In this document: positions 37,085-51,225 of the stretch, piece after piece | How positions within the stretch are numbered: position 1 is the first letter of the stretch | How the letters are laid out: each line of letters opens with the position of its first letter | Origin: Vanilla planifolia | Lineage: Eukaryota; Streptophyta; Magnoliopsida; Asparagales; Orchidaceae | Direction: 5' to 3' | Assembly (NCBI GenBank): GCA_023846275.1 | Contig: CM043868.1 | Span: 14,045,755 to 14,109,754, forward strand | DNA: 64,000 nt | Notes under the pieces: generated by a model | Told to the model about the DNA's origin: nothing | What the model saw: only the letters and a program-made list of their open reading frames with translations | The model's database searches: none | Translations under genes and position numbers: made by a program

Positions 37085-37181
37085 GTCTTCCACAGTTTAT
37101 TTTCAATTTCAACAATTTGCATCATATGATGAACATTTTTCTTCGTGTGGTGTGGAGAATCACATTTCATTAACTCTGCAG

Positions 37182-37295
37182 CACCTATTTTTCATGCGAA
37201 CTGGAAATGAGAAACAAAGCAGACTTGTATGGAGAAGAAGGGACAGCCCTAGCGTCGGTGGTAATTTGAGGAAAAGGAAACGAGATGAATTTTAG
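37182..37295 (+). CDS. SHOC1: SHOC1 last exon and stop
   Basis: After a 97-bp intron (37085-37181, GT...CTCTGCAG) the frame continues HLFFMRTGNEKQSRLVWRRR and ends KRKRDEF and TAG at 37293-37295. LVWR fits the TKLVWK-like end of Arabidopsis SHOC1 as I recall it, and the basic KRKR may act in nuclear import. If the intron were retained, the large exon would read 14 further codons to a stop at 37127-37129, replacing this tail. Confidence 0.8.
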   Translation, partial: HLFFMRTGNEKQSRLVWRRRDSPSVGGNLRKRKRDEF

Positions 37296-40200
37296 GTATG
37301 CCAATTATTCTTAGTTGCTCTTGATCTTATTGGAAGTTGGGTCAACCGTTCCTCGTCTTAAAAAGGATGAATTGGCTTTGTTTCTTGCTCTCTTTATCCA
37401 AATATTGTGGCCTTGTTGAAAATGTATACATGACCGAAAAAATGTCAAAAATAAAAAGCATATGCCTTTAAGAAGAAAAAAACGTTATTTGTTTGTCACA
37501 CCCTTTTCCTTGAATTCTATACTACCGTTTACGAAAATTAAATTGGAGATATTCATGGAGAGATATATGCCTTTGGATTTGTTATCAAGTTCATGGATTC
37601 TATTCGCTCCTATCTTTGAACTTTGCTCAATTTAGCACAAAAAAAAAAAAAAAGAATGCATTTGGTCTGCATGTACATTCTGGCATTGTTTTTTGGTAGG
37701 AACCATTCTGAGATTGTTATTTTACGACTTCTAATCTGTCTTTGAGCAATCCTTGATAAAAAGGTGCTTTCCTGAGCGAAAGCCCAATAAGTAAGTCATC
37801 TGAGTTTCTCACATTTTAGCACTTTCCATCCTTGTTCTGCTTCTCTGTTTTCTTTTGATGTTCATAGCGAGTTACTTGTCTATATAACTGAGCATGCATA
37901 AATCTTTTTGAACATTGGATTAAATATGTACGATTGACTGCTTCCTGCTGTTAAAAGCAAAATAGTATGCGAGAAAGTAGCTACTTTTATGATGTCATCT
38001 TTACCGTAATGTTTTTCAGATGGGACACATCCCGTACAACTATTTAGTCTAAATTCTGAAATTAACAAAGCTGACATCTTTTTTATTTTAGATTTATAGA
38101 TTCCTTTGTAGGAATGAATCTTGCGTCCAAGCTAGGTTAGCTTTTGTTTATTTATTTGTTTTTAGGTTCATTTATAAGTTTGTTCAAATATATGTTTCGT
38201 CCGTCTGATCCACAATAAGGTATATATATAATCACCTTGGTGTTAAGAAAAATGTCCAGATTGGTGTTGTGGACGAATTAAGAAAAATGTATATGTAATA
38301 CTCAGACACCCTTACAAATAAACCGCTTGTCACGAAACCAAGGAAACAAAGAATCTTAGCAAGTAAAAAAAAACATAGAATTGTTAAAGAACGCATAATA
38401 AACGAGTGGTAAAAGATTTATGTAAAAGTCCAAAAAATTAAAAAATAACCAGTCCACTTCTTGATTGAAGAAGATTATAAGGTTTGTCTAAAACTTTTAT
38501 GCAGTGACAACATCAATATCATTCAATAGCTTGTAGAAGTACACATACAATCTCTCATTTGGGTTAATTATGTCCTTTTTGATAGAGGTCCATGACACAC
38601 TATAGCATGTCCCTTTGAAGCAAATCTCATTGACAAGCTATAATCGTAAATCTCTGTTGTTGCATACTCTCTTGCTCCCTTGTTTCTCCTAATTTCATGT
38701 TATTTGTTGTCAAATAAAACTACACATTGTAATATGGGCTTCAATTGAAGACCACTCTTAGTTGTTTGACTATTCTATTAGGATACAAGAAATATTGAGT
38801 TCAATAGGAAATAAGTTGTGAATGATATGTCAAAAATGGAGCTTAATCAAGCTATTAAGAACCAAACCACAATCATTATCAAAGTGGATTGTTATCAATT
38901 CTTGAATGAGGAGACCTAGTTTGGCCAGTGAAGACAATTTTGAGACAAATGATTAACAGTTTTGACAATCTTAGATGGGGATCCCAAGAAAACCGTTGGG
39001 GATATGAGCAAGGATGAGGGTTAATGAAACTTTAGCGACACATAGTGGACTAAGAGTGGAGTGCAAGAGTAGCATATATGTAAGGGGAGACTCTTCAAAG
39101 AAATAAAGACTTCTTTGTTTTTGTCTCTAATATCTGCTATTTTTGCATGAGCATAAACGAATTGCTAGGCGGGATAGACGAAGTTATGGCTCTTTTTAAG
39201 TTGCAAGCCTTCACACTTTTGTCATTTCTCCATCTCTTAGTTTAATATTATGATGATTTTCAAATTTCAATATTTTTGCTCATAACTAAGCATATTAAAT
39301 TTCATAGTTTGGTTTTCGTGAGAGGGAGCTTATTGATCAAATTAGTACAAATTTTAAAAAGTATTTCTTCAATTTATCTAAAAAAAATATACTAATAACT
39401 TGAATTTGATTTTGGATATCATCAATAATATTTTTTTACTCATTTCATGTTACATAATAATTGAAACATTAGAAAGTGGATCCATTGTATTTATTATGAA
39501 AAATATAATGTATTATTTAATTTGTTGTATTCAAATTTTAGTTTCAAAAAAGTAATTTTATTACAACATAGAGGTCCAATACAAAAGTTTTTAAAAAATA
39601 AAATTTGTTTCTAGCATCTTTTTAAAGAAAAAAAATTCAAGATTCCTGAAAAGTTTTGGAATCACATTAGATTTACTAATTCAACTTATCAACCGTTAAA
39701 TTGTTTTATTATTTTCAAATAAAAATATAGAAAATATGAAACCAAATAAATCCCAAAATTTTTTTATCTTCGTAGATGTTGGTCTGGCACAAGTTGAACT
39801 GGAGAAGAGAACATCATAAATCAATGATTGGGCGGATAATTAGATGGTCAATGGAAAGAACAAGTAGATGTGTGTTGATATAGAGAAGCTTAAGCTTTGC
39901 TTATATAGGTTTTATTCTTCTAATATTTTAGTGTGAGTAGGATTATGATATGTGAAATTCAAGTGTTAACGTTAGCTGAACATGTCAACCAAATATTATT
40001 TTCAAAATCAATATTTATTTTTATTTAATTATGTTTTATGTTGTCCTGCAACCAATGAAGTAACAAATAATTCATATACAAGAAATCATACAAATAAAAT
40101 ACAATCAATAAAAGAATAAAATAATATTATTATGCTATGTCATATGTTACAAATTTATTTATATTCTAAAAATTTATTTTCTAGTTTCAATTTTTAAATA

Positions 40201-40450
40201 TCATAATCATTACATCAAAATATTATTTTCAAAACTAATATTCATTTTATTTAATTATTCTTTTTGTTATTATCCAAATAGTAAAATATCAAGTAATTCA
40301 TATAAAAAAACATACTAATAAAATGTATTCAATAAAAGACAAATAATATACTAAAATAATACTGTTGTGATATATCATAAGCTATAGATTTATCAAGTTG
40401 GTTTCACATGACGCTTCCTCTGTTTGATGCGCTTTTTTTAATTTTTTACA
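37296..40450. other. 3' flank of SHOC1 and unassigned AT-rich sequence
   Basis: No gene recognised. AATAAAAAG at about 37447 could serve as a polyadenylation signal. An A-run lies at 37639-37653. Beyond 38.2 kb the sequence is strongly AT-rich with no coding motifs. Confidence 0.45.
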
Positions 40451-41420
40451 ATAAAATGGGCATAAAGTGATTGATGTGTCTTACGAATAACATATTTTTA
40501 AGTCATTTAATTCTTATAGGTTACTTTCCATGTTCTTAAGTTTCCATTTTAGATTATACTTATATGATTTTTCTATCGTACGTACAATCCAATAAGTAAA
40601 TATGCACTTTAAACTATATCGTACTTATATGATCCATTGATCATATCGCCCAATCCTTAAAAATAACAACCTATTATTCATGTAACTTCTGAATATGATA
40701 TACGATTACTAAGATTGTATCATGCGATCTTTCCTTAGCTTCGCGATCAAGTGATTATTCATTTAATATTTGATACTTCTAAATTATTGTACAATATAAT
40801 TATTCACATAGTACTTATTGATTCCAATTTTTTCTCCCATTAGTCTGGTAATCTCACTCACCTCTTATACTACAATGATGTGTATACAATATAGTTTGAA
40901 ATCCAAACCTTTGCAACCTACAATCATGTACATCAGACTAGTTCAACCTCTCAAACTCAATAAAATTTTCTTTTACTTCAACTCAAATTGATAGTCCAAT
41001 ACAATCAACCCCAATCATACCAAGATGATCACAATTTTTTCTCAAAACTTTGTACTTGATTTATAGCCATATAGCCTCCGTACGATAAAAACCCAACAAC
41101 TCAACTAATATTATAAATACGATACACATATCATCCTTATGCAATGAACCCATAGCTAAATAATAGCTTAATCTTCTCGTACTAGTGCATCCAATGAAAT
41201 TGTTTTAGTACAATTCCTTTAAAAACTCTTTATGTCGTATTATCGTAGCCTAACGAATCTTATTCCTATTAGGTTTTCAGCAGATCATATTATACAATGT
41301 AGTCATATAATATGTATCAACAACTCATTTTTTCAACCTTAACATTTTTGTTTTACTTCAAAACTTATCCAACTCATCTCATCTTATATTCAAATTATTC
41401 TAAATACATTTATTACTTAA
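40451..41420. other. CpG-motif-rich non-coding segment
   Basis: ATCGTAC, TACGAT and CGTACT motifs recur (for example ATCGTACGTA at 40574 and ATCGTACTTATAT at 40618) in otherwise AT-rich, CpG-poor DNA. The 13-mer ATCGTACTTATAT also occurs at about 17843 inside the copia-type element of the SHOC1 intron, in the same orientation. It is probably a decayed fragment of the same family's non-coding region. Confidence 0.4.
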
Positions 41421-43260
41421 ACCTAAGTGCTACCATGTCATTATATATTTAAATGTTGAAAAGAATTTAACAAATAATTGATTATCTCTTCTCAGTTAGC
41501 TATTACTCCTTTCCTTTACTAGTTTCTTATTGTAGCATTTTTTATCATGCTCTTGTTTCCAATCTCCTCCTTGAACTATAATAAAGCTTTCCCCAAAGTT
41601 CCATAACTTCTTCCTCTTTGCCATGGTTTCCCCACTACACATGTTTCTTTTTCCTCTTCAGATCACCTTCTTCTAGTAGTTCTCGACAACACAACAATGC
41701 TCTCTCAACACCTCTCTTAACTTCTCGATGTAACACCTCACTTAAGCTCCTAGAATCCTCTATGCATAGTAAACCTGAAGCCAAATGTACACCCATTAAG
41801 AGAGACAATGCATGGGTCAACTTTTATAATCCATAATATCTCATAATTATCTATTAATTATGATTAATTAATTTCAATTAATTTTATACACTCGTTAAAA
41901 ATCTAAAAACCTAAATGAGAGTCATATAAGTGTCTTTATACTTGAGAAAGTTTTTTGAGCACCCCTCCAATGTTCTAAAAATAAAAATATATCCTCTAAC
42001 ATAACCAATTATTGTGTCAAAATTTTAAAAATTACAAATTTACCCAAACACAATCAATATTCCATTTTTTGGATATCTACCCCTCCAACAATCAAATTTA
42101 GATCGAAGTCAACATTCCTAAAATTACAAATCTACTTCGAGCGACATTTTGAAAATTATAATTATACTTATATTTTTAAGAATTCATAAGAAATTCTTTA
42201 GATTTTCAAAAATTATAAATCAAATAGAATTTGGTTTGTCTTAAAGAATTCTCTATTAATATTCTTAAATAATATTTTTTACTAAGTTTGAGTTTTTAAC
42301 ATACTGTTAAATATATTATTATTATTTTAATATTTTAATATTTTAATATTTTAATATATAAATAATATATTTTAAGAAATAAATTTGATTGTATTTAATC
42401 GTACCTAATCACAATCTTTTTGGTTTGATTATTGGATTTATTTCATCTTAATTGAGATAAAAATGAAGATTGCTACACCATGGCTTTTAAGGTAATTTGG
42501 TGTTACTAATAGTTTGGTTGAGTTAATATTTCAAAAAGAGATAATATCAAGTAAGATAAATAGAATGCTCATGGAACCTCAAAAGTTAAAGGTTTTAAAA
42601 AGTGGAATATCCAATAAAAAGATTTTATTCTTGATAGTATGTCAACTATCATGGATAATCTTAATTTCTTTTTATGGTTAGATTTTTACTACTAATATCT
42701 TTCTCTTATAACACTAAAGTTTGCATTACATCTTATTCATACATGCATACATTCTTGTCAATTTTTTGTCTTTGAGCTATTATTCATTTAGAGTTGTCTT
42801 ATAACTTTTGTAGCATTGATAAAAATCTCTCTAAATGCAAATCAAGTGTTTAACGAAATTAAGTTTCAAATAAGCTCTATCTTCATTACTTTATGATCAT
42901 ACATGACAATGACTGATAATGTACTCGTATAGTTTAAGTTTTAACTTAAATTATCAATTTATTTTGAAGTTTTTATGGTGCTATATATGTATGATAATCT
43001 CATTATACAAATATAATGATCATATATCTTAGGAGTATGAAGTGTAAAACTAATCGTACATGGTATTAGTCTTGTATGATTCTATTTTGTATTCTGAGAG
43101 TTGAGTTATTATATACATAAAAAACTCTATTTTATATAAGTATAATAGATATTTCCTTTCAAAAAATTAGTAATTAATAAGCTTTAATATGATTAGGCAA
43201 GTATGATTTTAAACATTTGCATGCACATTGTACATTTTATCATACTTTATTTCTAAAAGT
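41421..43260. other. unassigned sequence upstream of copia gag
   Basis: AT-rich. It may hold the decayed LTR, primer site and gag start of the + strand copia at 43.3 kb, but I could not recognise them. ATCGTACATG at about 43052 matches a motif at about 17632. Confidence 0.35.
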
Positions 43261-43269
43261 AGAAATTTT

Positions 43270-46135
43270 AAATGTGAAACTTCTTTATCTCATATAAAAA
43301 AAATTAATTGTCATTATTGCATGAGACCCATCCATACATTAAAATTTTATAAAATTAAAATGATTGTGCATTCAAAAGTTTCTTATTTCAAGTGGGTTGA
43401 AAGAATGTTTTGGCACAATTACTTAAAACTATCTTGACTTATGCAGGATCCAAGAAGCTTTGGCTCCTAAAATCTAATACTTAGATTTTTTTTTGTATAT
43501 AGGCAAGCCTCTATAATAAGACCAAGGAACGCAGGTGATATTTGGATAATGGGTACAAGCAATTGATGATGAAAAAGTTACCTTGGGTGATAACTCTAAG
43601 AAGAGAGTCATTGATATTGGCACCATTGATAACTCTTCTACTTCTATTGCTAACGTCATTTTAGTTGAAGATTTAAAACACTATCTTTTAACTATAAGAT
43701 AGCTATGTGATTCTGGCTTTACTATTTCTTTTGAGGCAAGGTCTTTTATAATTAGTAAAGATAATAATCCACTAGTCATATTCTTTAAGACAAGTAATAT
43801 CTATATGTTAGATTTAATATTATTGAAGAGAATTGTATAAAATGTCTTTCTTCTCATACCAATGATGCACGTCTTTGGAATAAAAGATTTTATCATGCAA
43901 GCTCTGCTATAATAAAGAATATTACTATGTAGAAACTAAAGCATCAATTAACATTAAGAAGGATGTATCCTTTAAGAAATTTTTAGAGACTTCATATCTA
44001 GACTTGTTTGAATCCATTGAACTAATAAATTTAGGAAATAAAAGGTATGCATTTGTGATGGTATATTATTACACTAAGTACACAAAGCTGCTATGTTTAA
44101 AGAGAAAGAATGAAACATTTGAAAAGTTTATCATATTGATCATTTAACTACAAAATGAGAATGATGGAGCATCTTTAATATCTATTAGTAATGATCAAGG
44201 TGGTGGATTCAAGAATGAAGCATTTATTGTTTTTTGTAGCAAACATAGTATTGCAAGCAATTTCTCATCACCTAGAACTCCATAACATAATGGAAGAATA
44301 GAGAGAAAAAAGGACATTAATTGATTTAACTAAAAACATGCTAAGTGAATTTAATAATTCTAAATCTTTTTGGGGCCAAAACAATAAATACAACATGTTA
44401 TGCATTTAATTTTGTTTTTGCAAAACCCTTTTTTGAATCTAACTCCTTATGTGTTGTCTTATGAAATGAAGTCAAAAATTGCACATTTATATATTTTTTG
44501 GTATGAGTGTTCTACCATGAATAATGGTAAAAGACAATTAAGGAAGCTGGATACATGATGAAAGAATTTTCTTAATTCATTTCTTAAATAATAGAACCTA
44601 TAGGTATACTCATTTGGTGAAATAATCCATAAGTGTAACATTTGATGAAACACCACTTATTGAGAATAGAGTCAAGAGATTGGAAGAAAACCTTGATGAA
44701 TTTGAAAAATTAAAAATTGAGAATAAACCCAAACTAAATGGGGATAGAAACAAAAAGTCTATTAAACTTATTGCCCTTAAGGAGTTAAAGTGTAAAAATG
44801 ACCATCCAAAAGAACAAATTTTAGGGGAGGTGATGGATGGAGTAAGTAAAGCTCAACCACTCAACTTTTGTTTCATTTTTTGAGCTAATTTGAGGAGGCA
44901 CTTAATAAGTTTTGGGTTTTAGTCATGAAAGAAGAATTCAATCAATTTGAAAGAAATAAAGTTTGAGAGTTAACCCCAAAGCCTAATAAGTAATTTTTCA
45001 TATGAGGCATTTAAGAAAAAACTAGATGATAATGGTAATGTAATTAGAAATAAGGCTAAACTAATAGCTAAATATTATTATGATCAAATTGAAGGAATAG
45101 ATATTGAAGAAACTTTTGCATATATAAGAAGGTTAGAAGCCATTAGAATTTTACTATCATATGTATGTTACAAGAACTTCAAGATATATTAAATGAATGT
45201 AAAAAGTTCATTCTTGAATAAATACCTTAGTAAAGAAGTATATATTGAAAAATCTTTTAGGTTTGAGATTCATGACAAGCTTGACCATATATATAAATTA
45301 AAGAAAGCTTTCTATGATTTAAAATAAGCACCTAAAGCATGATTTTGTACTTTTTTAGGTTCTAATAGTTGTAAGCAAGGAAATGTGGATAATACACTGC
45401 TTATTAAAAATTCAAAAGACCATAAGCTAGTTTGTCAAATTTATATGAATGATACTATATTTGAATCAATCAATAATAAGAATTGTGAAGAATTTTCATA
45501 TTTGATAATGGAATTGTAAACAAGCTTGATAAGAGAGTTAACCTTTTTCTTAGGATTACAACTAAAATAAGTTAAGAATGAAATCTTTATATCTCAAACC
45601 AAGTATAACTTAGAATTGCTTAAGAAGTTTGGTTTTGAGAAGTCAAAATCAAGAGTTACCCTCATGTTTACAACTACATGCTTTGATAAAGATGAAAAGA
45701 AAAACCTATAGATGTTAAGCTATATAGATGTGTGATAGAATCTTTGTTATATCTCACAACAAGTCGATCGAATGTTAAGCTCATTGTTTGTTTATGTGCT
45801 AAATTTTAAGCTTATCCTAAGGAATCCCACTTGCAAGAAATTAAACACATATTTAAGTATCTTCTTGGGACATCTTTATGATGATGATACCCTAAGAGCC
45901 AGCTAAGAATTGATTTCATGCTTACTAAGATCCTAATTTGTTAGAAGATAGATAGGAAAAACACTACTAGCACATACCAATTCATTGGACACTGACTCAT
46001 TTTTTAGGCAAGTAGGAAACATAATTATGTAGCTCTATTTATTACTAAATTTGACTATATTGCAATTGATAGTTTTGTAGCATAAGTGTTTTGGATTAGT
46101 GCTAATTACAATATTATGGAGTTTATGATATTAGA
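43270..46135 (+). mobile_element. degenerate Ty1/copia gag-pol, interrupted by a gypsy element
   Basis: In order on the + strand: zinc-knuckle remnant CHYCMRPIHTLKFYK (about 43.31 kb); GSKKLWLLKSNT (about 43.45 kb); protease-end block VTLGDNSKKRVIDIGTI (about 43.58 kb); integrase pieces (43.8-44.35 kb); reverse transcriptase from [15 protein letters not shown] (about 45.03 kb) through [11 protein letters not shown] and FISQTKYNLELLKKFG (about 45.59 kb); PKESHLQEIKHIFKYL (about 45.82 kb); and RNase H STYQFIGH and NYVALF (about 45.97-46.04 kb). These resemble the SIRE/Tork-type copia polyproteins I know. The RNase H breaks off at 46135, where the gypsy LTR begins. Stops are frequent. Confidence 0.85.
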
Positions 46136-47120
46136 TGAGCAATAAATCACATTATAATAAGCAATAAAAAAGGATTAGTCTACACACATTAGAAGAAAAG
46201 AAAATAAGAAGGATAAATATGATAAGTACAAAAAATGGTACATGCAAAAGATACCCATTTGAGACAATCTTAGCCAAGAGGGGATTAGGAGTAACACAAT
46301 GGTTACTCCATGTGCTAGGCACGAAACCTCTTCAACAACATAAAAATGAGGTACTCAAAAAGGAGTTAGTGATATCAATCTTGAATAAAGTAATTAACAA
46401 AGTAAAGATCACATGACTGTAGATTGAAAGCATTAAATAATTTTTTTAAATCATAGAAAATTTGAATGAGATAAATTGGGCGAGCAATCCAAAAATACTA
46501 TATAAATCAAATTGTATGAAATAAATAAGGAGGAAAACCCCAAGATTCATGTATAAAAGTATTGAGTAAGATGACAATGACAAAAAATCTAAGCCAAATA
46601 ATCAACGATGGTGTCAAAATAAAGAATCATTATGTTGATAATGATAAGATGTTGTAGTTGAGTTGATGATTAGCTGGCACGACATCTCACCACATAATCC
46701 TTGTACCCCTTCTACCAGTACTAAAGCTCAAACGAATCAGAGCATTAATATTCTTGGAGTAATCAACCTCAAGATCTCAACAAGATCCAGAGAACACAAG
46801 TGAAATTTTATTCATGCAAAGATTATCTTTCTTACATAAGGGTAAGTCTTCCCTTTTATAGCGAGCCTAAGAGTACATTGGTAAAAATACTTGAAATAAA
46901 TAAAATTAAAATAAAACCTCAAAATATGTTATCACGGGATGTTCCTAAATAACTTTTTGGAATGTTTCTCTATTTTTTGGGGGCCATCAATAGGGTGGTG
47001 CACACAAGGATACAACACATGTCTCTGTAGTTCAACTAATTATGATTTGGCAAACACAAGTGATACTAGTCAAATTTCACTGGTTGGATCAAATATTGCC
47101 AGTCAAAGTGGGTCTTAGTG
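46136..47120 (-). repeat. left (3') LTR of the gypsy element
   Basis: Direct repeat partner of 52266-53180. It starts TGAGCAATAA. The right edge is approximate, since similarity fades beyond the TGATACTAGTCAAATTTCA block. Confidence 0.75.
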
Positions 47121-48199
47121 CTGGCATGGGTAGATTCAAGTCATTGCAAGTCAAAACTTGGTCAAAAAGTTTGTGAAAGAAATAAGTTATAAGTCAATGT
47201 GGGTTTTTAAGTTAGATTAATAAGTTAGAAGTCAAAACAAGACATGGATCAAATCAGTAGGTCAAAAGGAGGCAACAAATATATGTGAGCTCATGAATTA
47301 TGAGAACTTATGAGTAAGCACAGTTGATCCATGTGCAAAGATAGGTGGTGCAAACCTAAGGAACTACATATGAAATCAGTTCAGGTGAACCCTCTAGCAA
47401 ACATGGGCCAGACGTGGGTAGAAAGCCAAGTTAAGTCGAGCCAACGGCAGGTTAGGCATTAACCTATAGAAAATGGGCACAATAGGCCATAACTAGGTGT
47501 TTTTGGCTCAAACAGTAATCCAAAAGTGAAATTTGAACTCAAAATATACTTTTAGGGCAAAATCAAATCTACAAATAAAAAATAATTATCTCAATCATCT
47601 AATAGTACAAGAGCATGCCTAATTAGATTGTGTGCATCAAAGATCTTAAAAGTAACTTGTGTCTTCACAAATTCCCCCAAAGTGGAAAAAATCAGCTCTG
47701 ATGAGTCAACTATTTCAGATCGACCATCTAAGTTTCTAATGCATCCACATTCAATTGCTATAACTCTTCTTTTGTGACCCAAGTATCCGTAGTGTTTGAT
47801 TAGCTTTTCTAATGAATAAGATAATTCTAATAACTTTGATTTCTGGTTAATGTAGCTTGATAACCATTACCTTTTCAATCTACTCACTTTTCTTTCCAAT
47901 TATAGGTTATTGAATACTCAGGTAATAGTTCACTCATAAGGGATGTTGATGTCTACTCAAGTGGCTGATTAAGAATCTTAATAAGATCTTTGTAAGTCAC
48001 CAAATCTAAGATAGAATGTTTTATTGATGTCATAGTCATTTGATAGCTCCATAGTATATACATTTGGTCTAATTTTTTTAAGATTTGGAATGGACTGACA
48101 TTTAATTTAAATCATCAAATAATATTTTTTTGAGAATTCTTTATTCCTGTAGTATGCATTGACTAATCTCTTATATTGCTTATTGTTTAGGTTTATTTT

Positions 48200-48760
48200 A
48201 TCTTTAATATACTTATAAACTTTCCTTATATGTTGTACAAATTCTTATGTAGACTTGAATATGCATGCTTGAATAGGTAATATGTTGAGGTAAATTGGGT
48301 TATGAGGTTTGTACCCATTATAAGTTCAAAGGGACTTAATCCTATAGATCTATTAATCAAATTATTACATGCCTGCTCTACATATGATAATAATAAATTT
48401 CAAATTTTTGAATTTTCCCTACTAAACACGTAATAAATTTCCTCATTTTTAATTCAATTCCTTAATTTGAGATCAGTTTGGGGTGCTATGTAGATGAGAA
48501 ATTTAGTTGCCCCATAGATGCCAAAGGATTTTTCAAAAGTATAAAGTGAAATTGACGTCTTTATCTATGATTATGATCTTGGGTAACCCATGACTCTTAA
48601 CAATTTCATCAAAAAATAGTTAAGCAATGTGCAAAGAATAAGGGGTTTTAAAGAATATGATTAAACTTGCTACTTTTGTAGATCTACTTCTATAAAAATA
48701 GAGTTATATCTTTGAAGCGTTTTAGATAGTCCAAGGACAAAACCCATAGTAAGGTACTCT
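48200..48760 (-). pseudogene. gypsy integrase fragment
   Basis: The - strand translation at about 48605-48545 gives GLPKIIIIDKDVNF, matching GxPxxIVSDRDxxF around the second catalytic aspartate of chromovirus-type integrase. Downstream, HSTPQTD matches the AYHPQTDGQTE block. Stops interrupt it. Confidence 0.8.
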
Positions 48761-49549
48761 TATGGTTGTGATGGTATTGGAAATGGTCTGGTGCTTTGGG
48801 TAAGTTGCTTGGTGACTGCACAAGTTTTGAAACTAACATTTATCCGAGCAACATGCATTTTAGTCATGGCTAATAAAATTTATCTTCAACTATCATAATT
48901 GTTGACTCATCTGAAATAACTTATTAGACCTCCAATATCTATTTCTTATATTAAGAAATTTCTAAATAATGTTCGAGATATGCATGGTTATTTATCTAAA
49001 AAAAGTAACCCTCTTTAGTCATATAATCATAGATTACTTTGGTTATATCAATAATTAGTTCTTTGTAAATAGGAATAAAATCGATACAATTAGGTATAGG
49101 TTAGGCAAAGTTTCAAAGTCATTGAGATAGACAATGTAATGAGTAGATTCACTCATCTACTAAGAGCATCAATAACTTTGTTTTTTATACCTAGCTTATG
49201 CCTTAAGATGGTGTAGCTCTAAAGAAACTCTATCCACTTAATGTACTATGATTTTATCTTTTCTTATAAGTTTAGATATCTTAAAATCTCATGATTAAAA
49301 TATAATACAAACTCCTATGGTAAGAGGTAATTCCTATAATGCCTTAGAGTTTGGACCATTACATAAAAGTCTATCATAGATAGAGTATTTATTATTAGAT
49401 TCATTCAATTTTTACTCAAATACATAATTGATCATCCTTCCTAATTCCTATGTCTGAGGCATAATAATATACTTAAAAAATAATGAAAAAGTCTAAAAAT
49501 TGGAGTATAGGTACTTTGGTTATAATCTCTTTAATTTTTTTAATTACCT

Positions 49550-50260
49550 TATTAGTTGTAGGAGTTTATTCAAAATGTTCTTTTCTAATACAATCAATAT
49601 ATAGATATAGTGATGGTATTAAAACCCCTTAATAATCTTTCGTAGAAAATAGCTAAATTGTGAAAAATTTTGACATCATGGATTGACTGAGGTGTTGGCC
49701 ATTCAACTATCACCTTAATTTTATTAGAATTGGCTTATAATCCATCTTTTGAGATTATAAAGCTTAAAAAATTTATGTGATTGGTAGCAAAAACATATTT
49801 TTTTAGAATGACATAGAGATTATTTTCCTTTAAGAATATAGCGAATCCTTATTAGATGTTTTAAATAGTATTTATAGGTATGACTAAAGATTAAGATGTC
49901 ATCAAATTAAACAACTACAAATTTTCTTAAATATAGTTGAAACCTCATGAATGTACTTGGGGCATTAGATATGCCAAAGTACATGACCAATCATTTATAT
50001 AACCCATCCCTTATTTTAAAGACAATCTTTCACTCATCTGTTAATCGAATCCGAACTTAATGATAACCATTTTTTACATCAAGTTTTGAAAAAATTGTGG
50101 CTCGACTCACATGATCAAGTAGGTAATCTAAGCATGAGATAAAGAACCTATACTTCACAATTATTTTGTTATTGCTATATTATTAATATACATTCTCTAT
50201 GATCCATCTTTCTCAGGGGCTAAGAAGGTAGAAACTATGCAAGAGCTAAGGCTTTCCTAT
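49550..50260 (-). pseudogene. gypsy reverse transcriptase fragment
   Basis: The - strand reads NGYHQVRIRLTDE, then FGISNAPSTFMRF, then FDDILIFSHT, matching the family motifs GYHQIRI, FGLTNAPxTFxxLM and YFDDILIYS. The aspartate pair of the catalytic YxDD motif is still visible. Further on, LFLRKIIKGF-like sequence fits the connection region FYRRFIxxF. Frameshifts and stops are present. Confidence 0.85.
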
Positions 50261-51174
50261 ATAAAAACTTTGTTTAATAATTCTTGAACTAATCAAGTAA
50301 GCTTCTAGTGTTCAGTTGTGCTTATCCTATAGTGTGGTAAGGTTGGAAAACTAGTTCCAAGTATTAAATCTATAGCATGTGAGATGCCACAAAGTGCTAA
50401 CAAGCCTTGGAGTTCCTTAATGAAATCTAGATAAGATGGATTTTATTGTTGTTGGTATAATTATATTTAGTACTTCACTTAAAACCTCTTTTCCTACTAT
50501 AGCCTAGATAATGATTGCATCAATAAATTCCTTAACGACTTCACTCTGAGAAAAATTGAATTTTCTTTCTCTAGGTTGGTAGCTAGTTTCTTTTTAATTG
50601 GTAGTATGTGATTTCTATGTCATGATAGATATAATTTAATTTTTTGAACAATGTGTGAAAGTATAGGTGTTAGTTTTGCTAGTAAGGGCATCATGATCAT
50701 CAGCTAAGGTCATCCTAGAATAATACTCCTAATTTATATAGGGATAATATCACATAAAATGTCTTTCGAATATTGGCCAAACCTAAGTGGTATGATGCTT
50801 GATGGGGATAAAGGTGTCATTAATCTAGGAAATAGAGTACATATGTAAGTGGTGATGAGTTTGAGGCACATCCATTATAGTGAAAATAACATTAATGCTA
50901 TTGTCACTATTTATTACAACATTTCAAACATTTTTTATTAATTTAGAAAATGAATAAAAAACATGGTGTGCTTTTAATCTTCACTTACCCTAGGTTGAGA
51001 GTAAGTGTACCTTACAACTATCATGCATTTTGTTTCCTCGATGGCATTTTATCCTTTCTCTTAGTAATATTTATTAGCTAAATTTAAACAAGGAACATAG
51101 TTTTTGGCTTCTACATCTTCTTTGAGGTTAGGTTCCTTATTATTTTTTTCTCTATATAGTTTATTTGTCATGTG

Positions 51175-51225
51175 GGACATTAGGATATCGTATTTCCTTG
51201 CCCTTTACATTGCAAGAAGGTTATT
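51175..51225 (-). pseudogene. gypsy gag zinc-knuckle remnant
   Basis: The - strand reads LQCKGQGNTIS, a stop, then CP, matching CFxCxGxGHxxxxCP of chromovirus-type gag. The first cysteine and the histidine are changed. The open block 52061-51840 on the same strand (NMETKLKEFGAMINQL) may be an earlier part of gag. Confidence 0.6.

Noticed and set aside
35809..37170. Several open frames overlapping the large SHOC1 exon on either strand (35809-36066, 36066-36299, 36271-36483, 36865-37170)
   Set aside because: They are shadows of the real coding frame, which alone matches a conserved protein.
41618..41836. 72-codon serine-rich frame with a possible signal-like start
   Set aside because: No family recognised and no supporting splice or neighbour evidence.
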